A stretch of DNA of 64,000 bases, taken from contig NC_073693.1 of the NCBI RefSeq assembly GCF_029784155.1, positions 22,232,002 through 22,296,001 of the forward strand, read 5' to 3'. Shown in pieces: positions 52,550 to 63,610 of the stretch (within the stretch, counting starts at the first letter, position 1; every line of letters begins with the position of its first letter). Source of the stretch: Uranotaenia lowii. Taxonomy: Eukaryota; Arthropoda; Insecta; Diptera; Culicidae. A program made the position numbers and the translations under genes. Below the pieces are notes generated by a model. It worked only from the letters and a program-made list of their open reading frames with translations, ran no database searches and was not told the origin of the DNA.

Positions 52550-55500
52550 CTTTAGTGTTAATAGCACCGTGACAGATGTTAGTCCAAGCAGGTGTGTTAT
52601 TCCATTGATTAGTGTGTAAGCGTTAAAAAGAAGGGAAAATTGTTGTTATAGTATAAGCTTGTTAGCAATCAATTCTATTTATTCGAAAACAAATCAACTT
52701 ACCAGAAAAAAAACGAGAAAATCAAATAAATCATAAACTGATTTCGGATTGTTTCAGCAAACAAAAGCACTCACACAGGGGTTGTTTTCTAATAATCAAG
52801 CGTTTTGATTCAAAGATACAAAATACAGGTCTAACTTAATCGTAAAATGAAAATAATTCTACAGTGAAATAAGATCGGGATCATTTCTTACAATTAAGAA
52901 AATAAGGGTGGTTTCAAAATCATAAATTGAAACAGCACTGTAACAAACGCCAATCCAAACTGCGTGCTCTCCAATGGAAAGTTTCAACCTCGTAAAGGTT
53001 TAACATTACAACCGAAAAAAGTGGATAGGATGCGTCACAGTAGACACAACAAGCAACAAGCAGATCCGATAGCGTGGAGGCTCAACGGCGCCTACGCCTC
53101 CGAGCAGAATTACGATCGGATCTGCTTGATCTACTGCTAGAGCTACTACTGCTGTTGCTGCTGCTGGAACTACTACGTGATTGTCGCCTTCGAGAAGAGC
53201 TGATCGAAACAAAAAAAAAAATGAGGGGTAGGAAAATTATAAAGAAAAATAATCAAACAACTAAAAGCAATCGGAGTGGAAAAAAAAAATCGGAACCCGA
53301 CTGGATCACTTACCTGGTTATCCGGCGACGATCTAGGAAGCTCGGCGAACCAGCCCGACGCGGGATCGAAGGGGAGCGGGACGGTGGCATTCCGGGACGT
53401 CTCGGCGGAACGGGCGTCCGGGTGTGGGATCGTGAACGGCTGCTGCTGCGTGAACGGGACCTGCTGCTCCGGTGGTGTCGGCTGCTGGACCGGGATCGGG
53501 ACCGAGAGGTACGGCTGCGCGACCGAGAACTTCGGGAACTGTAGCTGGAACTGCTGTAGCTGCGGGATCTATACAAATGAATGAAACATTAAAATTTTAA
53601 CATTTTTTTTTAAATTAAAAACCTCTTACCTATGGGACCGAGATCTTGATCTAGATTGTGATCGAGACCTGCTGCGTGATTTTCGTTGGCCTCCTTCCGG
53701 AACTGCGCCAGATATTTTCTCCTTCAGTATGTTGTCAACGGCGTTCAGAATCGTGGTCTTGGCCACATTTGTTGTCACACCACCACCATCATCGGTACGA
53801 CAGGCTCCAACGGTGCTCAGAATATCGTGGATTTCCTTCTTCATCTGATTAGAGCTTACGGATGATTCTCTGGTCATCGGAGCTACAACAGGGGGTACCA
53901 TGCTAGGAGCGCTATCCTTTTTCTTGCTGCCGATATTTTCCGGCCCAACAAAAGACTCTGGTGTTTCCACCGTGAATTCGATACCTTTTCCCACCGGAAC
54001 GGCATGCACGGCTGCCAGAGAAGCCATTTTGGCTTGCTGAATCTGGATGTTTCGTTCGCGACTCTCGCCCACACGTGGAAGACCAACATCAGGAGCATCA
54101 CTCTTGGCGTTCAGCTCCGATACCGACTTTTTCTTCTCGAGACACTGTTTGGCTTTGGCGGCCAGATCGTTCTTGAGTGCCTTCAACAGCGACAAATCTT
54201 TATCTTCGCGATTGGCCTCGAAGGTCGGCAGGAACGCATCCAGATGATCGGATTTGGATTTCTGTTTGTTGGTTTTGTTCGATGAATCGTGGGTCTCCGG
54301 TTCGGAATCTTCCGAGGAAGAGGATGCGGGTGATTGAAGTTTAACCACCGGTTGAACTACTTGAAGCGCTTTCTTTTTGGACTTTTTGTGTTTTTGTTTA
54401 TCGCTGGATGAGGGGGATCGGGGAAGTTTGCTCGAGCTTGCTGCATTTATGTGAGAATCGTCCTCCGGACGATGACTGTTACTGGCCGGGGAGACTTTTT
54501 TGTTTGTGATCTGCGAAGACGATCGCGATTGAACTGGAGGAGGAGTGTTGTTGTCTCTACGACGCTTGGGAGCAACGGGAGACTGCGGTTCCATTGGTGG
54601 AGTGTGCTGACTTCTTTTTCTGGATGGAGAACGCGATCGAGATCGCCCCGGCCGATCGGATATATGTTTGGGGGAACTTGGCTTTTTCTTCTGAACCGGC
54701 TCGGCTCTTGGCGGCCTTTCCTTCGACGCGCTTCTCTTGTATTTAGACAATGAATCTTTGTCTTGATTCTCTTTTTGATGCGGTAATTTTTCCAGTATAT
54801 CTCGGTAACGTTCTGGATCTCGTTGAGCCGGCGAATAGCTAAGATTTGATGAGTCTGAATCAGAAGATGATTCTGAATCACTCTGACCATGCCTTGAATG
54901 GTTGGGTTTAACTGGAGTATTGACACTTTTCTTATTAGGAGATAGCTTATATTTCTTAGAAGTTTTCTCCGTATTCAGCTTAGACTCTTTATCCTTCCTT
55001 GAACGCATTTCTGGAGTATTGGAACGAGACTTCCTGTTCTCCATAGCTTTAGAGTTGGTAACAGAAGACTTTTTGCTGCTATGTTTTCGTGGGCTTTCGG
55101 GAGATCTCGATCTTTTCCTGTTATTGTCGACAGGTGATTTAGATTTGCTTAAACGCCTGTTCGATGTAGAAGAGTATTCTTTTGCGGCGTGATTTGGTGT
55201 GGATGACCTCCTGTTACAATTTTCTGCGGGAGATTTGCAATATTTTGTCTTGCTTCTTGAAGGAGATTCCTTCGGTGTATTTTCGCGTGATTCACGTCTC
55301 GTCTTTCGAACTTCGGGGCTTGAGGATTTCCTCTTGCGTTTCGGAGATCTGAAACGATCATGGTTGTTATCAGCAGCAGAAGGACTAGAAGACTTATTTC
55401 GTAGATGCTTTTTATCGGGCAGTTCATGCTTCTGTCTAGATGGTGAGTCCAACTTTCGCTTAGGACTAACACTTTTTCGCAGATTTTTATTTTTTGAAGA

Positions 55501-56866
55501 ATCATGGTGTTTGTCATTTGCAAAACGATTTTGTTTTTTGCTATCATATGAGCGATCATCTTTTTTCTGTTCTTCTGAGCGATCCCTGTTCTTACGATCT
55601 TTGTTGCCTTTGCGATCTGCAGATTGTTCTCTTTCCTTACGATCGTTGGATCGATCGCGTTCTTTGCGATCCTTAGAATGTTCCTGATCCTTTCGTTCCT
55701 TAGATCGTTCTCGGTCCTGACGTTCGTTTGATCTCTCGCGTCCTTTACGTTCATTAGAACGATCACGCTTGTTCCGATCCTTTGATCGATTGTAATTTTT
55801 ACGATCTTGTGAAGGATCTCGATACCTCCGTGATTGCTCATCACGATCCCTGGACTGTTCACGATCATCTCCATCTTGAGATTTCTCCCGATTTTGTCGT
55901 TCTTTTGATCGCTTCCGGTGTTTTTTATCATCTGATCGCTCCCGATCGTTCCGATTTTCCGATTGCTCATGATCAAACCGGTTGTTACGATTCCTCGAAG
56001 ACTCATTACGATCATCGGATCTTTCCTTGCTCAAACTCTTTCGTGATCGCTGACGATCTTTCTGCTCCTTTGATGTGTCAGCTCGCTTTCCTCTGTTCTG
56101 ATCCTTTCTTGTTACTGAACTGGAACGATCACGCTGTTTGTCATCGATCTTCGAACTGGTTGCTGTTTTGCTAGCGGATCTCGAGCGATATCTTTGTTTG
56201 TTTCTAGATTTAGGCTCATCGCGTTTGGTGCTTCTCGATCGAGATCGATTTTTCCTACCCTCTTTTGGTTTATCGTGGTTTCTTTTTCTGCTACCCGATC
56301 GTGATCTCGATCTATTTCTGGTAGCTCTTTTCTCATCGTCAGATCGTTTGGGAGATCTGTCCTTCCGAGAATTTCGCCCACGATCGCCGCTACGATCTCT
56401 TTTCTCCTCTGAGCGTTCTCGCCGTTTTTTATCCCTAGAATCAGAGCGCGATCGATTTCTTCCTCCTCTGAATGTTCCACCGGATCTTGAGCGTGATTTT
56501 TCCCTACCCTCAGATCTATCTCGACGGCGATTTTTCGACCTTGATCTCCGTCCACGTTCTTCGTCAATACGATTTGCTGAACGATCGACAGATTTTTGTC
56601 TGGCGCGTTCCGGTTCTCGATGGCGATCACGGCTCTGATCCTCCCGCGGTTCCCTATCTTGCTGATGCTTGCTGCTGCTTCCGCCATACGATTTGCTCTG
56701 ATCGTTACGCCGATTGGATTCTGCTTGACGTGATGTGGACCTGTGATAATATGTTAAAAATAGAAGACTTTTCTTTGATTCAAACATTTTAAATATGAAC
56801 TCACCTTTCGCGGGAATTCGAATGGGACCTGGCACGCTTTTTCTTCGAGCTTTTCTTTCTTTGTTG
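52444..56866 (-). CDS. Srrm234: SR-repeat splicing factor, SRRM2/3/4 ancestor type (Srrm234), 3' part of gene
   Basis: Coding exons on the minus strand are 56866-56805, 56740-53630 and 53568-53314, then one of two terminal exons, 53199-53082 or 52549-52444. All donors are GT, all acceptors AG, and phases fit (2, 2 and 2). The 3.1-kb exon encodes a long RS/RD/RE-rich region with KRSRSPES, GRSRSRSPSRKRSQ and SSNLSYSPAQRDPERYRDIL (similar to the LSYSPVERR stretch of human SRRM2). It ends in a more conserved part, KKEIHDILSTVGACRTDDGG...SRSRSRSQSRSRSRSHR. The 53568-53314 exon ends in SPSFLDRRRIT, the first half of an eMIC domain. SRRM2-type proteins are spliceosomal nuclear-speckle proteins; eMIC-containing forms promote microexon inclusion in neurons. 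The N-terminal cwf21 domain is not found in the window, so the gene is partial here. This is the only SR gene seen. Confidence 0.9.
53082..53199 (-). CDS. Srrm234: Proximal terminal exon (isoform without eMIC)
   Basis: A T-rich acceptor (TTTTTTTTTTGTTTCGATCAG) precedes the exon. Joined to 53314 it adds SSSRRRQSRSSSSSSNSSS...SDRNSARRRRRR and stops at TGA, 38 residues. It shares the donor and reading phase with the distal exon, so the two are mutually exclusive ends. The intron before it is only 114 nt. Confidence 0.8.
53314..53568 (-). CDS. Srrm234: Penultimate exon with first half of eMIC
   Basis: 255 nt, acceptor TTTGTATAG, donor ACCAG|GTAAGT. It encodes RS-dipeptide runs followed by TRTPVPPRRPGMPPSRSPSI and PRRAGSPSFLDRRRIT. 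The split at ...RRIT/S falls inside the eMIC signature. Confidence 0.9.
53630..56740 (-). CDS. Srrm234: Large RS/RD-rich exon of Srrm234
   Basis: A 3111-nt exon (acceptor TATTATCACAG, donor CATAG|GTAAGA) that is open throughout. From about 56.0 to 55.5 kb it carries an approximate tandem array of short units such as ERSNERQDRERSKERKDQEH, the likely product of repeat expansion. The rest is serine/arginine-rich disordered sequence typical of nuclear-speckle proteins. Frames read through its flanking introns are not coding. Confidence 0.92.
56805..56866 (-). CDS. Srrm234: 62-nt upstream exon of Srrm234
   Basis: Acceptor CTATCCATCCAG, donor GAAAG|GTGAGT. The frame that joins correctly to the large exon reads QQRKKSSKKKRARSHSNSRE then R at the junction, which fits a Lys/Arg-rich stretch before the RS domain. 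The same bases read in another frame look open through both introns, but that frame does not match the splice phase. Confidence 0.75.
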
Positions 56867-58080
56867 CTGGATGGATAGAAAAAGAGAAAAACGACCATTA
56901 TCAAATAAATATTATAAGGTTTTTTCGTTTATAGCACAAGGAACTAAAGAACCAGACGGTTATTTATAATGAGAAAATCAAAATGATATCACAAATGCAA
57001 AAATTTACAGCTAAACTGTTTACAACTCAACGTATGATAAGAAAATATTGATTCAAAAACAAAATAAAATAAATTGTAGCTATCGATTTTCAAAACCGTT
57101 GCTGAATGATGATAGCCGTCAACTTCATAACAGAACATTTTACGCTGAAATTGTTTATTTATATTTGTTAGTTTGAAGAGAAGTAAGGAAATTATAACAT
57201 TGCTGTTCCTTTTCTTCAAATTGACTTACTAATTTTCATGAAAATTCAAAAAAAATCTAGGATAAAAACTTTTCATTGCGGATTTAAACAATTGTTCACA
57301 CGATTATTTATAAAAAAAAAAACAAAATCAAAAGCAAACGAAAAAGAGTAAGGCATACAGCAACAACGCACTATTAGTTATTTTTTACGAATGTATCGCT
57401 GTGTTTGTGGATTTAGATCGCTTGCTCTCTCTGTCTCTCTCGCGCGCTTGGAAGCATGTGGTGGCGGCGGTGAAAAAATACATATAACATTATCACATTA
57501 AAAAAGGAAAAACCGAAAATAAAAACACAACAAATTGGCATCGGCGTTGGATTAAGAAAATTCGAGATTGCATTAGTTTAGATTGGTTAAAACACAATTT
57601 TATTGATTTGTTATATAATAGCTTAAGGTAACAATTTACAATCATTGATCGATCTTTAATCCATAGAGCATTTCAATCGGTGTGAAACAAAAAACGAAGA
57701 GCAGAAACGGGATTAGTAACAACTCTAAATGAATAAAAATAATTATATTGATATGTACACATGTAAGTCGGTATAGTTATAGGCGTAAGGATTTCGATAC
57801 GTTCGTTTCAATTAAGTACATTTAATTGCAATGCAATGCAAAAAGGGAGAAAAGAGAGAAAAAAAGGTTTCATAAATCTATTTTTCGAATTGGGCCTACC
57901 GGTATGATTGATAAAACGGGAGCCCAATGTGGCGGGGAAATTGAAATCGATGTATTGTTTTTTCACTTTAATTATGTTGATCTGCAGATCCAATGTATCA
58001 GCTAATCCCGGGATCCCTGCTTAATGCTACAGTTGTGAGGGAACTGTGATGGATATCATCGTTACCAATCGGTATGAGGT
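56867..58080 (-). other. Probable Srrm234 intron, nothing recognised
   Basis: AT-rich sequence with a (CT)n tract near 57426-57448. No further exon with a cwf21-like start (MYNGIGL type) was seen. Confidence 0.45.
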
Positions 58081-58089
58081 CACTTGCTC

Positions 58090-58800
58090 TAACAAAGGTT
58101 TCTTAATCTTACACTTCTCCAGGACATTTACATAATTTTCCGTCGCACGACATAACTTGATGAACATCAGTCCTGCAATTCACACGGTCCATGACAACCG
58201 TTCTCTAAGTTCTCGGATATCCCACAATCGCCAGGTCACGCTCTTAGTCTTATTACCTCGCTCATTGCGCCCCTACGCATCTCGTTCCTACCGGATTCGT
58301 AGAGAACACCTGTTTTGCAGGACAGTTTTCCGGTATTCTCGCAACACATGTCCTGCCCAGCGTATCCGTCTAGCCTTCGCCACCTTCTGGATACTGAGTT
58401 CGCCGTAAAGTCACGCTAGCTCGTGGTTCATCCATCGCCTCCTCACTCCGTTTTTCTTCACACTGCCAAAAAGGGTTCTGAATACTCGTCGCTCTAATAC
58501 TCTGAGTGTGTGCAGGTCCTCCTAGAGCAATCTCGAGCGTCTTAGCCCTTCGAGGACAACCGGTCCAATGACATCATGTACAGGTTACACTTCGTGCGAG
58601 GGCTAAGTCTTCTCGACCGCAGTTGCTTGTGGTCATAGCAGGCACGACTTTGTCGTCGGATCTCACGACTGGTGTCATTGTCTGCGTTCACCAGTGAGCC
58701 CAGATAAACAAAGTCTTCGATGATCTTCAGCACATCAACGGCGATCGTGACCTTGTTATTACTGGACAAGCGTTGACCATGTGTTAAGTACTATTCAAGA
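58090..58800 (-). pseudogene. RTE-like LINE 3' fragment
   Basis: Minus-strand pieces read IIEDFVYLGSLVNADNDTSR (58.6-58.7 kb), then LRVLERRVFRTLFGSVKKNG, VAKARRIRWAGHVARIPENC and FSTNPVGTRCVGAQ. This is the usual C-terminal order of endonuclease-RT LINEs of arthropods. Frameshifts and stops make it inactive. It appears to be a different family from the 2.7 and 6.5 kb copies. Confidence 0.75.
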
Positions 58801-59731
58801 GAACTAAGATTCATAGCCGTAACGTTGAATGTCCTTGAGTCGAGTCGTCAGTAAAGGTAAGCGAACCCTAATGTATGGCAATCTCAGACAGGACAAGTCG
58901 CGATCTCCTCAAATACGGTCTTGAATTGCTAGTCAGGGGTTTCGAGACCCTTCTTAAAAAGCTAGTCTCTTAATACCAACTCATCTAACTAACTTCTGAG
59001 CCGCTTCTATCACTCCCTGCGACGTGACCTATGCGGAAACTAACAGACCTCCTGACCGAAGCAAGTTGCCTCCTCAGGGAATAGCCTTTTCCAAGAACTC
59101 CTGTCAGTGTCCACGGACCACAAAACGAGGGCGCAACCCTGAGGAACTCGGAAAGCCAAAACAGACTTTCGAACAGTTTGAATTCAGGAAAGATTGCAGC
59201 ATAGTAGAGGCCATTGGCTCTGTCATTAAGACAACGAATAGAGTCAGGCTGACCGAGAGGAGAAGAGACCGGTCTTGAATGAGAGGTTTGACCTGCAAAA
59301 CAGCAGTTTGAGCGGCTGATAAACCGGTGTGTTACCATTGCGTTACCATGCTTAGTGGCAGGCGCCATTCCCATGTCTGCTTTGAAGACAATGCGCGGTT
59401 ACCAATACTTTGCATGTGGTCAGCGATGGGTTCGATAGAAACACGATTGTGCTGCAGTTGAAGTTGAAAACGGCAGCAGACCACAAGCGATGTTGGATAA
59501 CTTAATCTTCTGGGAGCGTCTGAGTAGTTTCCACGGCCGAAGCTGCAAGACAGGAGTTTGATCTCTACCGGATAGTGGAAATATGACTTGACCTCGTTAC
59601 GCAGTTGACCTCATAGGAAAAGGACATTGCACTATCAAGACTATCAAGGAATACCCTCGAATCCGAATCAAAGTGGCTTTCATTAATATCAAAGTCGATA
59701 CAAAATGTTGCCAGGGATCATCCGAGTCCTA
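58801..59731. other. Unassigned repeat-like sequence
   Basis: GC content is higher than in the neighbourhood, and a 129-codon minus frame (58985-59374) has no recognisable domain. Probably the body of an old element. Confidence 0.35.
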
Positions 59732-60003
59732 CCCAGACAACCAGAAGTCGTATTTTATTTTACAGATTATATCATATAGAATGTTATTCAAACTCATTTT
59801 CGTATATCTGCTCCTACAATGTGCGGCCCATGCATATTCTTTATCGAATCCAAATCAAAAAATTGTGTGCTAATGTACCTATATGGACTCCAAAATAATA
59901 CGTATATACTGGTTTTGCTGCATTATATAAGATATGTTTACACGTATATTTGCACGTATATTTGTGTTGCAAATTCGAAATTCCCACCAAATGGTTGTCT
60001 GGG
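59732..60003. mobile_element. MITE with CCCAGACAACCA inverted ends
   Basis: CCCAGACAACCA (59732-59743) and TGGTTGTCTGGG (59992-60003) are perfect 12-bp inverted ends around 272 bp. The inside is AT-rich with CGTATAT/GCACGTATATTTG words and no coding capacity. The right half is repeated at 61258-62587. Confidence 0.7.
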
Positions 60004-61257
60004 ACAATGATCAGCAATGATTGACAGATTTTATCGTGCTATACATAAAATTATTCGAAATGAAGATTTTTTTTAAACATGAAATACGATTAATTTATCA
60101 TAACAACCAGGTGTTAGATCTTAGTAGAAAGAAAATAAGCTCGCAACTTTGCTTGCCACTTGGAGATATATGCTATAAAATCGTATATAACTGCATTGAT
60201 TCGTAATAACGTACATGCAATCGTATACCTATGCAAATTAATTCGCATGTCTGATTTTCGTAAAACGTATTTGCTGGCAATCGTAAAAGAATACAAATAA
60301 GTTCAATAAAATCGTTTATGATAATACGACATCGATGATTAGACTCGTATTTAAGGAGGCTTCAAAATGCTGATCTATTTTTAGATCATCGATGACGTGT
60401 TCTACGATTTAAAAGATTTTAGTTATAGAAATATACGATTTGCTTTTGGTTTAATGCCTTTGAAGCAAATCCTCTTGAATTTATATATTCCAGATAGCTT
60501 CGAGGAACCATCATGAGCTGCAGATCGTATCGTCAGGGGATCAAGTCCAGGTACTAACAATAACTTCATGAACGTTGAAAAAAATCAGCAATCAGGCAAA
60601 TAATAAATTTGTACGATATAAACTTGAATTTGACAGCGAAAAACGCATTTCTTTGAAATAATCTTATTTTTATTATTTTTGGGGAGGAATAAACCAATTT
60701 GTTTAAAGTACAAAAAAAATAATAATCTTATTTTTATTCAACTGACGGAAAATGAGAGCCCTTCACTCAAGTCGCAAAAGACGACCAAATAAGTCGTCAA
60801 ACTTTCCATATTGCTACGAAAAATGTCGTATATTACAACCTCAATCATCTATATGATGATGTAAATTGTCATAGTATTATGTGTATAGCATCAAACCGAA
60901 TAGCGACAGTAGGACTAGCGACGCTTTTTTACTAGCGAGATTTCTGTCATTCGCAGGTTTGTTTTTCTTTTTTCAGTCCAGTAGGCGATTTCGATGTAGT
61001 ACTCGAACATTGTTTATGTTATTTACGGTTAATTTTCCTTAGGCCATCAATCGCATGCTCCAGGTATCCTAGGAAACTTGCGGTGCGTCGTTATTATTTT
61101 CAACGTCGCGACGTATGCGACGTGTCGCTAGTAGGCAAAGCTGCTACGATTATTAGCGCTCGTATTTTGGATTTTTTCTGCATGCATAATATATTCCAAA
61201 AAGAATCACGGTAGCCGTAAATGATGCGCATGACAAGTCGTGCAAATCGTAATTTAA
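60004..61257. other. AT-rich sequence rich in CGTAT words, no gene seen
   Basis: Recurring TCGTA/CGTAT motifs (for example 60180-60350) suggest related MITE fragments, but no paired ends were found. Confidence 0.4.
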
Positions 61258-62587
61258 TACAATCCAAATCAAGAATATGTTTGCTAATGTACCTATATGG
61301 CCTCCAAAATGATACGTAAAGGGTGATACGGTTAAAATTTGGTCAATAACAACTTGACGTAATTCCTTCAATTTTGCATTTAAAAAACCTGAACACCCCT
61401 CATTTTGAAGGTGTGTGTGTGTAGAATGTTGCCACTATTTTGATTTTCGAATTCACTCTTCAGTTGTCAAAATGCCGTCCAAGGAAGAAGAGCAACGTAT
61501 CAAAAGCTGGCAAAATTGCTAAAAGTTGCCAAATTCACCGTTACAAATGTAATTAAAGTGTTTGGAGAACGTTTGTCGACAGCCAGGAAGTCTGGATCGG
61601 GGGGAAATCGAAAACCGGAAGCCGCTGAGACGACAAAGAGAGTTGCCGGTAGTTTCAAGCGAAACCCTAAGCTGGGTGTATCGTTTTAGGTGCATCGAGC
61701 CAAAAACCGAGCCGGACTATCGACTTACAAGAAGGTAGTGACTCCAAATCGTGATGATAAACAAAATACGACGGCCAAAGCGCGATCCCGGAGGCTGTAC
61801 ACGACGATGCTGACGAAGTTTGACTGCGTGGTAATGGACGACGAAACCTACGTCAAAGCCAACTACAAGCAGCTTCCGGGACAGGAGTTTTATACGGCAA
61901 AAGGAAGGGGAAAGGTAGCAGATATTTTCAAGCACATGAAACTGTCAAAGTTCGCGAAGAAATATCTTGTTTGGCAAGCCATCTGTACCTGTGGCTTGAA
62001 AAGCAGCACTTTCATAGCTTCCGGGACTGTCATCCAAGAAATTTACGTGAAAGAGTGTTTGAATAAACGTCTGCTGCCTTTCCTGAAGAAACACGGTTGT
62101 TCCGTACTGTTTTGGCCGGATTTGGCATTTGCCATTACGGTAAAAAGGCCATGGAGTGGTACGCCGCCAACAACGTGCAGGTGGTTCCCAAGGACAAGAA
62201 CCCACCCAACACGCTAGAGATCCGCCCAATTGGGAAATACTGGGCTATTTTCAAGCGGAATCTAAGGAAGACAAAAAATAACTGCTAAGGACGAGCAGCA
62301 GTTCAAGGCAAACTGGCTTTCTGCGGCCGAAGAAGGTGGACAAGGTGGCTGTACAAAATCTGATGGCAGGAGTTAAGCGTAAGGCCCGACAATTCGGGTT
62401 TGGAAAAGCGGAAGTCTAACTGAATATTTTTCCTGATTTTTATACTAATTAAACTTGAAAAAGAAATTTAATTTGATTTTTAAAATAAACGAATTCACCG
62501 ATTTACACGCGATTTACACGCGTACACGTATATTTGCACGTATATTTGCGTTGCAAAATCGAAATATCCACCAAATGGTTGTCTGGG
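61258..62587. mobile_element. Second copy of the CCCAGACAACCA MITE, interrupted by a mariner element
   Basis: 61258-61318 matches 59846-59903 (words TGCTAATGTACCTATATGG, CTCCAAAATGATACGTA). 62523-62587 matches 59939-60003 and ends TGGTTGTCTGGG. Between them lies a DD37E mariner copy. The left inverted end of this copy was not located. Confidence 0.65.
61319..62520 (+). pseudogene. DD37E mariner-like (ITmD37E-type) transposon, inactive
   Basis: The left end AAAGGGTGATACGG follows a TA. The + strand encodes MPSKEEEQRIKSWQ (61471, then a stop), then a 61690-62217 frame with HTH remnants (VHRAKNRAGLS). That frame contains the catalytic block FDCVVMDDETYVKANYKQLP, YLVWQAICTCGLKSSTF and the KKHGCSVLFWPDLAF region. 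A frameshift near 62110 moves the C-terminus (HYGKKAMEWYAANNVQVVPK) to another frame. MDDETYV is typical of the mosquito ITmD37E group. A stop sits just before the HTH, and a short segment is missing compared with the copy at 55-295. The right inverted end is deleted. Confidence 0.85.
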
Positions 62588-63190
62588 TAGTCATTTGAGT
62601 CTGTGTAGTTTTAGGCGGGCATCATCCGAGTCATAGTGTAAAATCCTTAGCGTGTGCTTGAATGTCGCAAATTCCGGAAACGCAATACTTGATTAACAAA
62701 CGACGTCAGGAAATCGAAACAGGTGTCATCACGAGGAGAGTTCGAACCGTTAGTCGTTGAAGGACGGATTAGGCTTCTAGTCAAGAGGATATGTTATAAA
62801 GCGAGATTAAGTTCTTCAACCCGAATACCAAGTGGATGTTCACTGTTGATGAGAGCGGTTGATTCAGTCTATTAAAAAGATCATCGAAGACCTTGTAGAC
62901 ATCGAATGAACTTTCGGAGAGCTACCAAGGTTGCTGTTGTAGACGTCGACGATCTGTGGGAGGTAAACCATAGGGATAACCGGGATGTAATCGGAGCGAG
63001 TGTCATAACCGTGAAGAGTGGCTATGCAAAAACCGCGAGCCCGGAATACGCGGCTCTTGATCGACACACTATGGGCGGAAGATTGGAGCTTGAACCATTG
63101 CGAAGAGAGCTCGGCTCGGGCCTTGAGTAGTTATAGGAGAATTCAAGCAGAGCGCACATTAACGCAATCTCCAAAAGGGATCAAGGTCTA
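62588..63190. other. Unassigned sequence, no gene seen
   Basis: Only short frames are present and no element ends are recognised. Confidence 0.4.
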
Positions 63191-63192
63191 TT

Positions 63193-63605
63193 TAACCTCG
63201 GACTCTACTGGCCGAGTAATCTAACGGGCTTTATCTGCCGCTGGGAAGGACCAAGTCGGACTCTATTGGCCGAGTAATCTAAAAGGTTTTACCTGTCGGT
63301 GGAAAGGACCAAATATTAAACCTCGGACTCTACTGGTCGAGTAATCTAATGGATTTAAACTGCCGGTGGGAATGATAAAATATTAAACCTCGGACTTTAC
63401 TGGTCGAGTAATCTAATGGGTTTTACTTGTCGGTGAGACCAAATCGGCCTCTACTGGTCGAGTAATCTAACAAGTTTCACCTGTCGGTGGGAAGGACCAA
63501 ATATTAAGCCTCGGACTCTACTGGCCGAATAATCTAACGGATTTTACCTGCGAGTAAGGAGGATCAAATATTAAACCTCGGACTCTACTGGCCAAGTAAG
63601 CTGTC
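63193..63605. repeat. Tandem repeat, about 67-bp unit
   Basis: The word CCTCGGACTCTACTGGCCGAGTAATCTAA recurs with small changes at about 63195, 63254, 63321, 63388, 63442, 63509 and 63576. Spacing is mostly 67 bp, with shorter units of 54 and 59 bp. Between them TTTTACCTGTCGGTGGGAAGGACCAAATATTAAA is also repeated. The core contains the small palindrome-like TCGGACTCTACTGGCCGA. Non-coding. Confidence 0.9.
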
Positions 63606-63610
63606 GCTTC

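Noticed and set aside
55199..56638. Long + strand frames rich in Leu, Phe and Ser
   Set aside because: They are antisense shadows of the RS-rich Srrm234 exon.
56805..56904. Start codon near 56904 for the SR protein (frame open through two introns)
   Set aside because: Splice sites show this is intron read-through. The phase-correct frame of the 62-nt exon differs, and the true N-terminus lies elsewhere.
58985..59374. 129-codon minus frame as a gene
   Set aside because: No domain, located among LINE and MITE debris, and no splice context.
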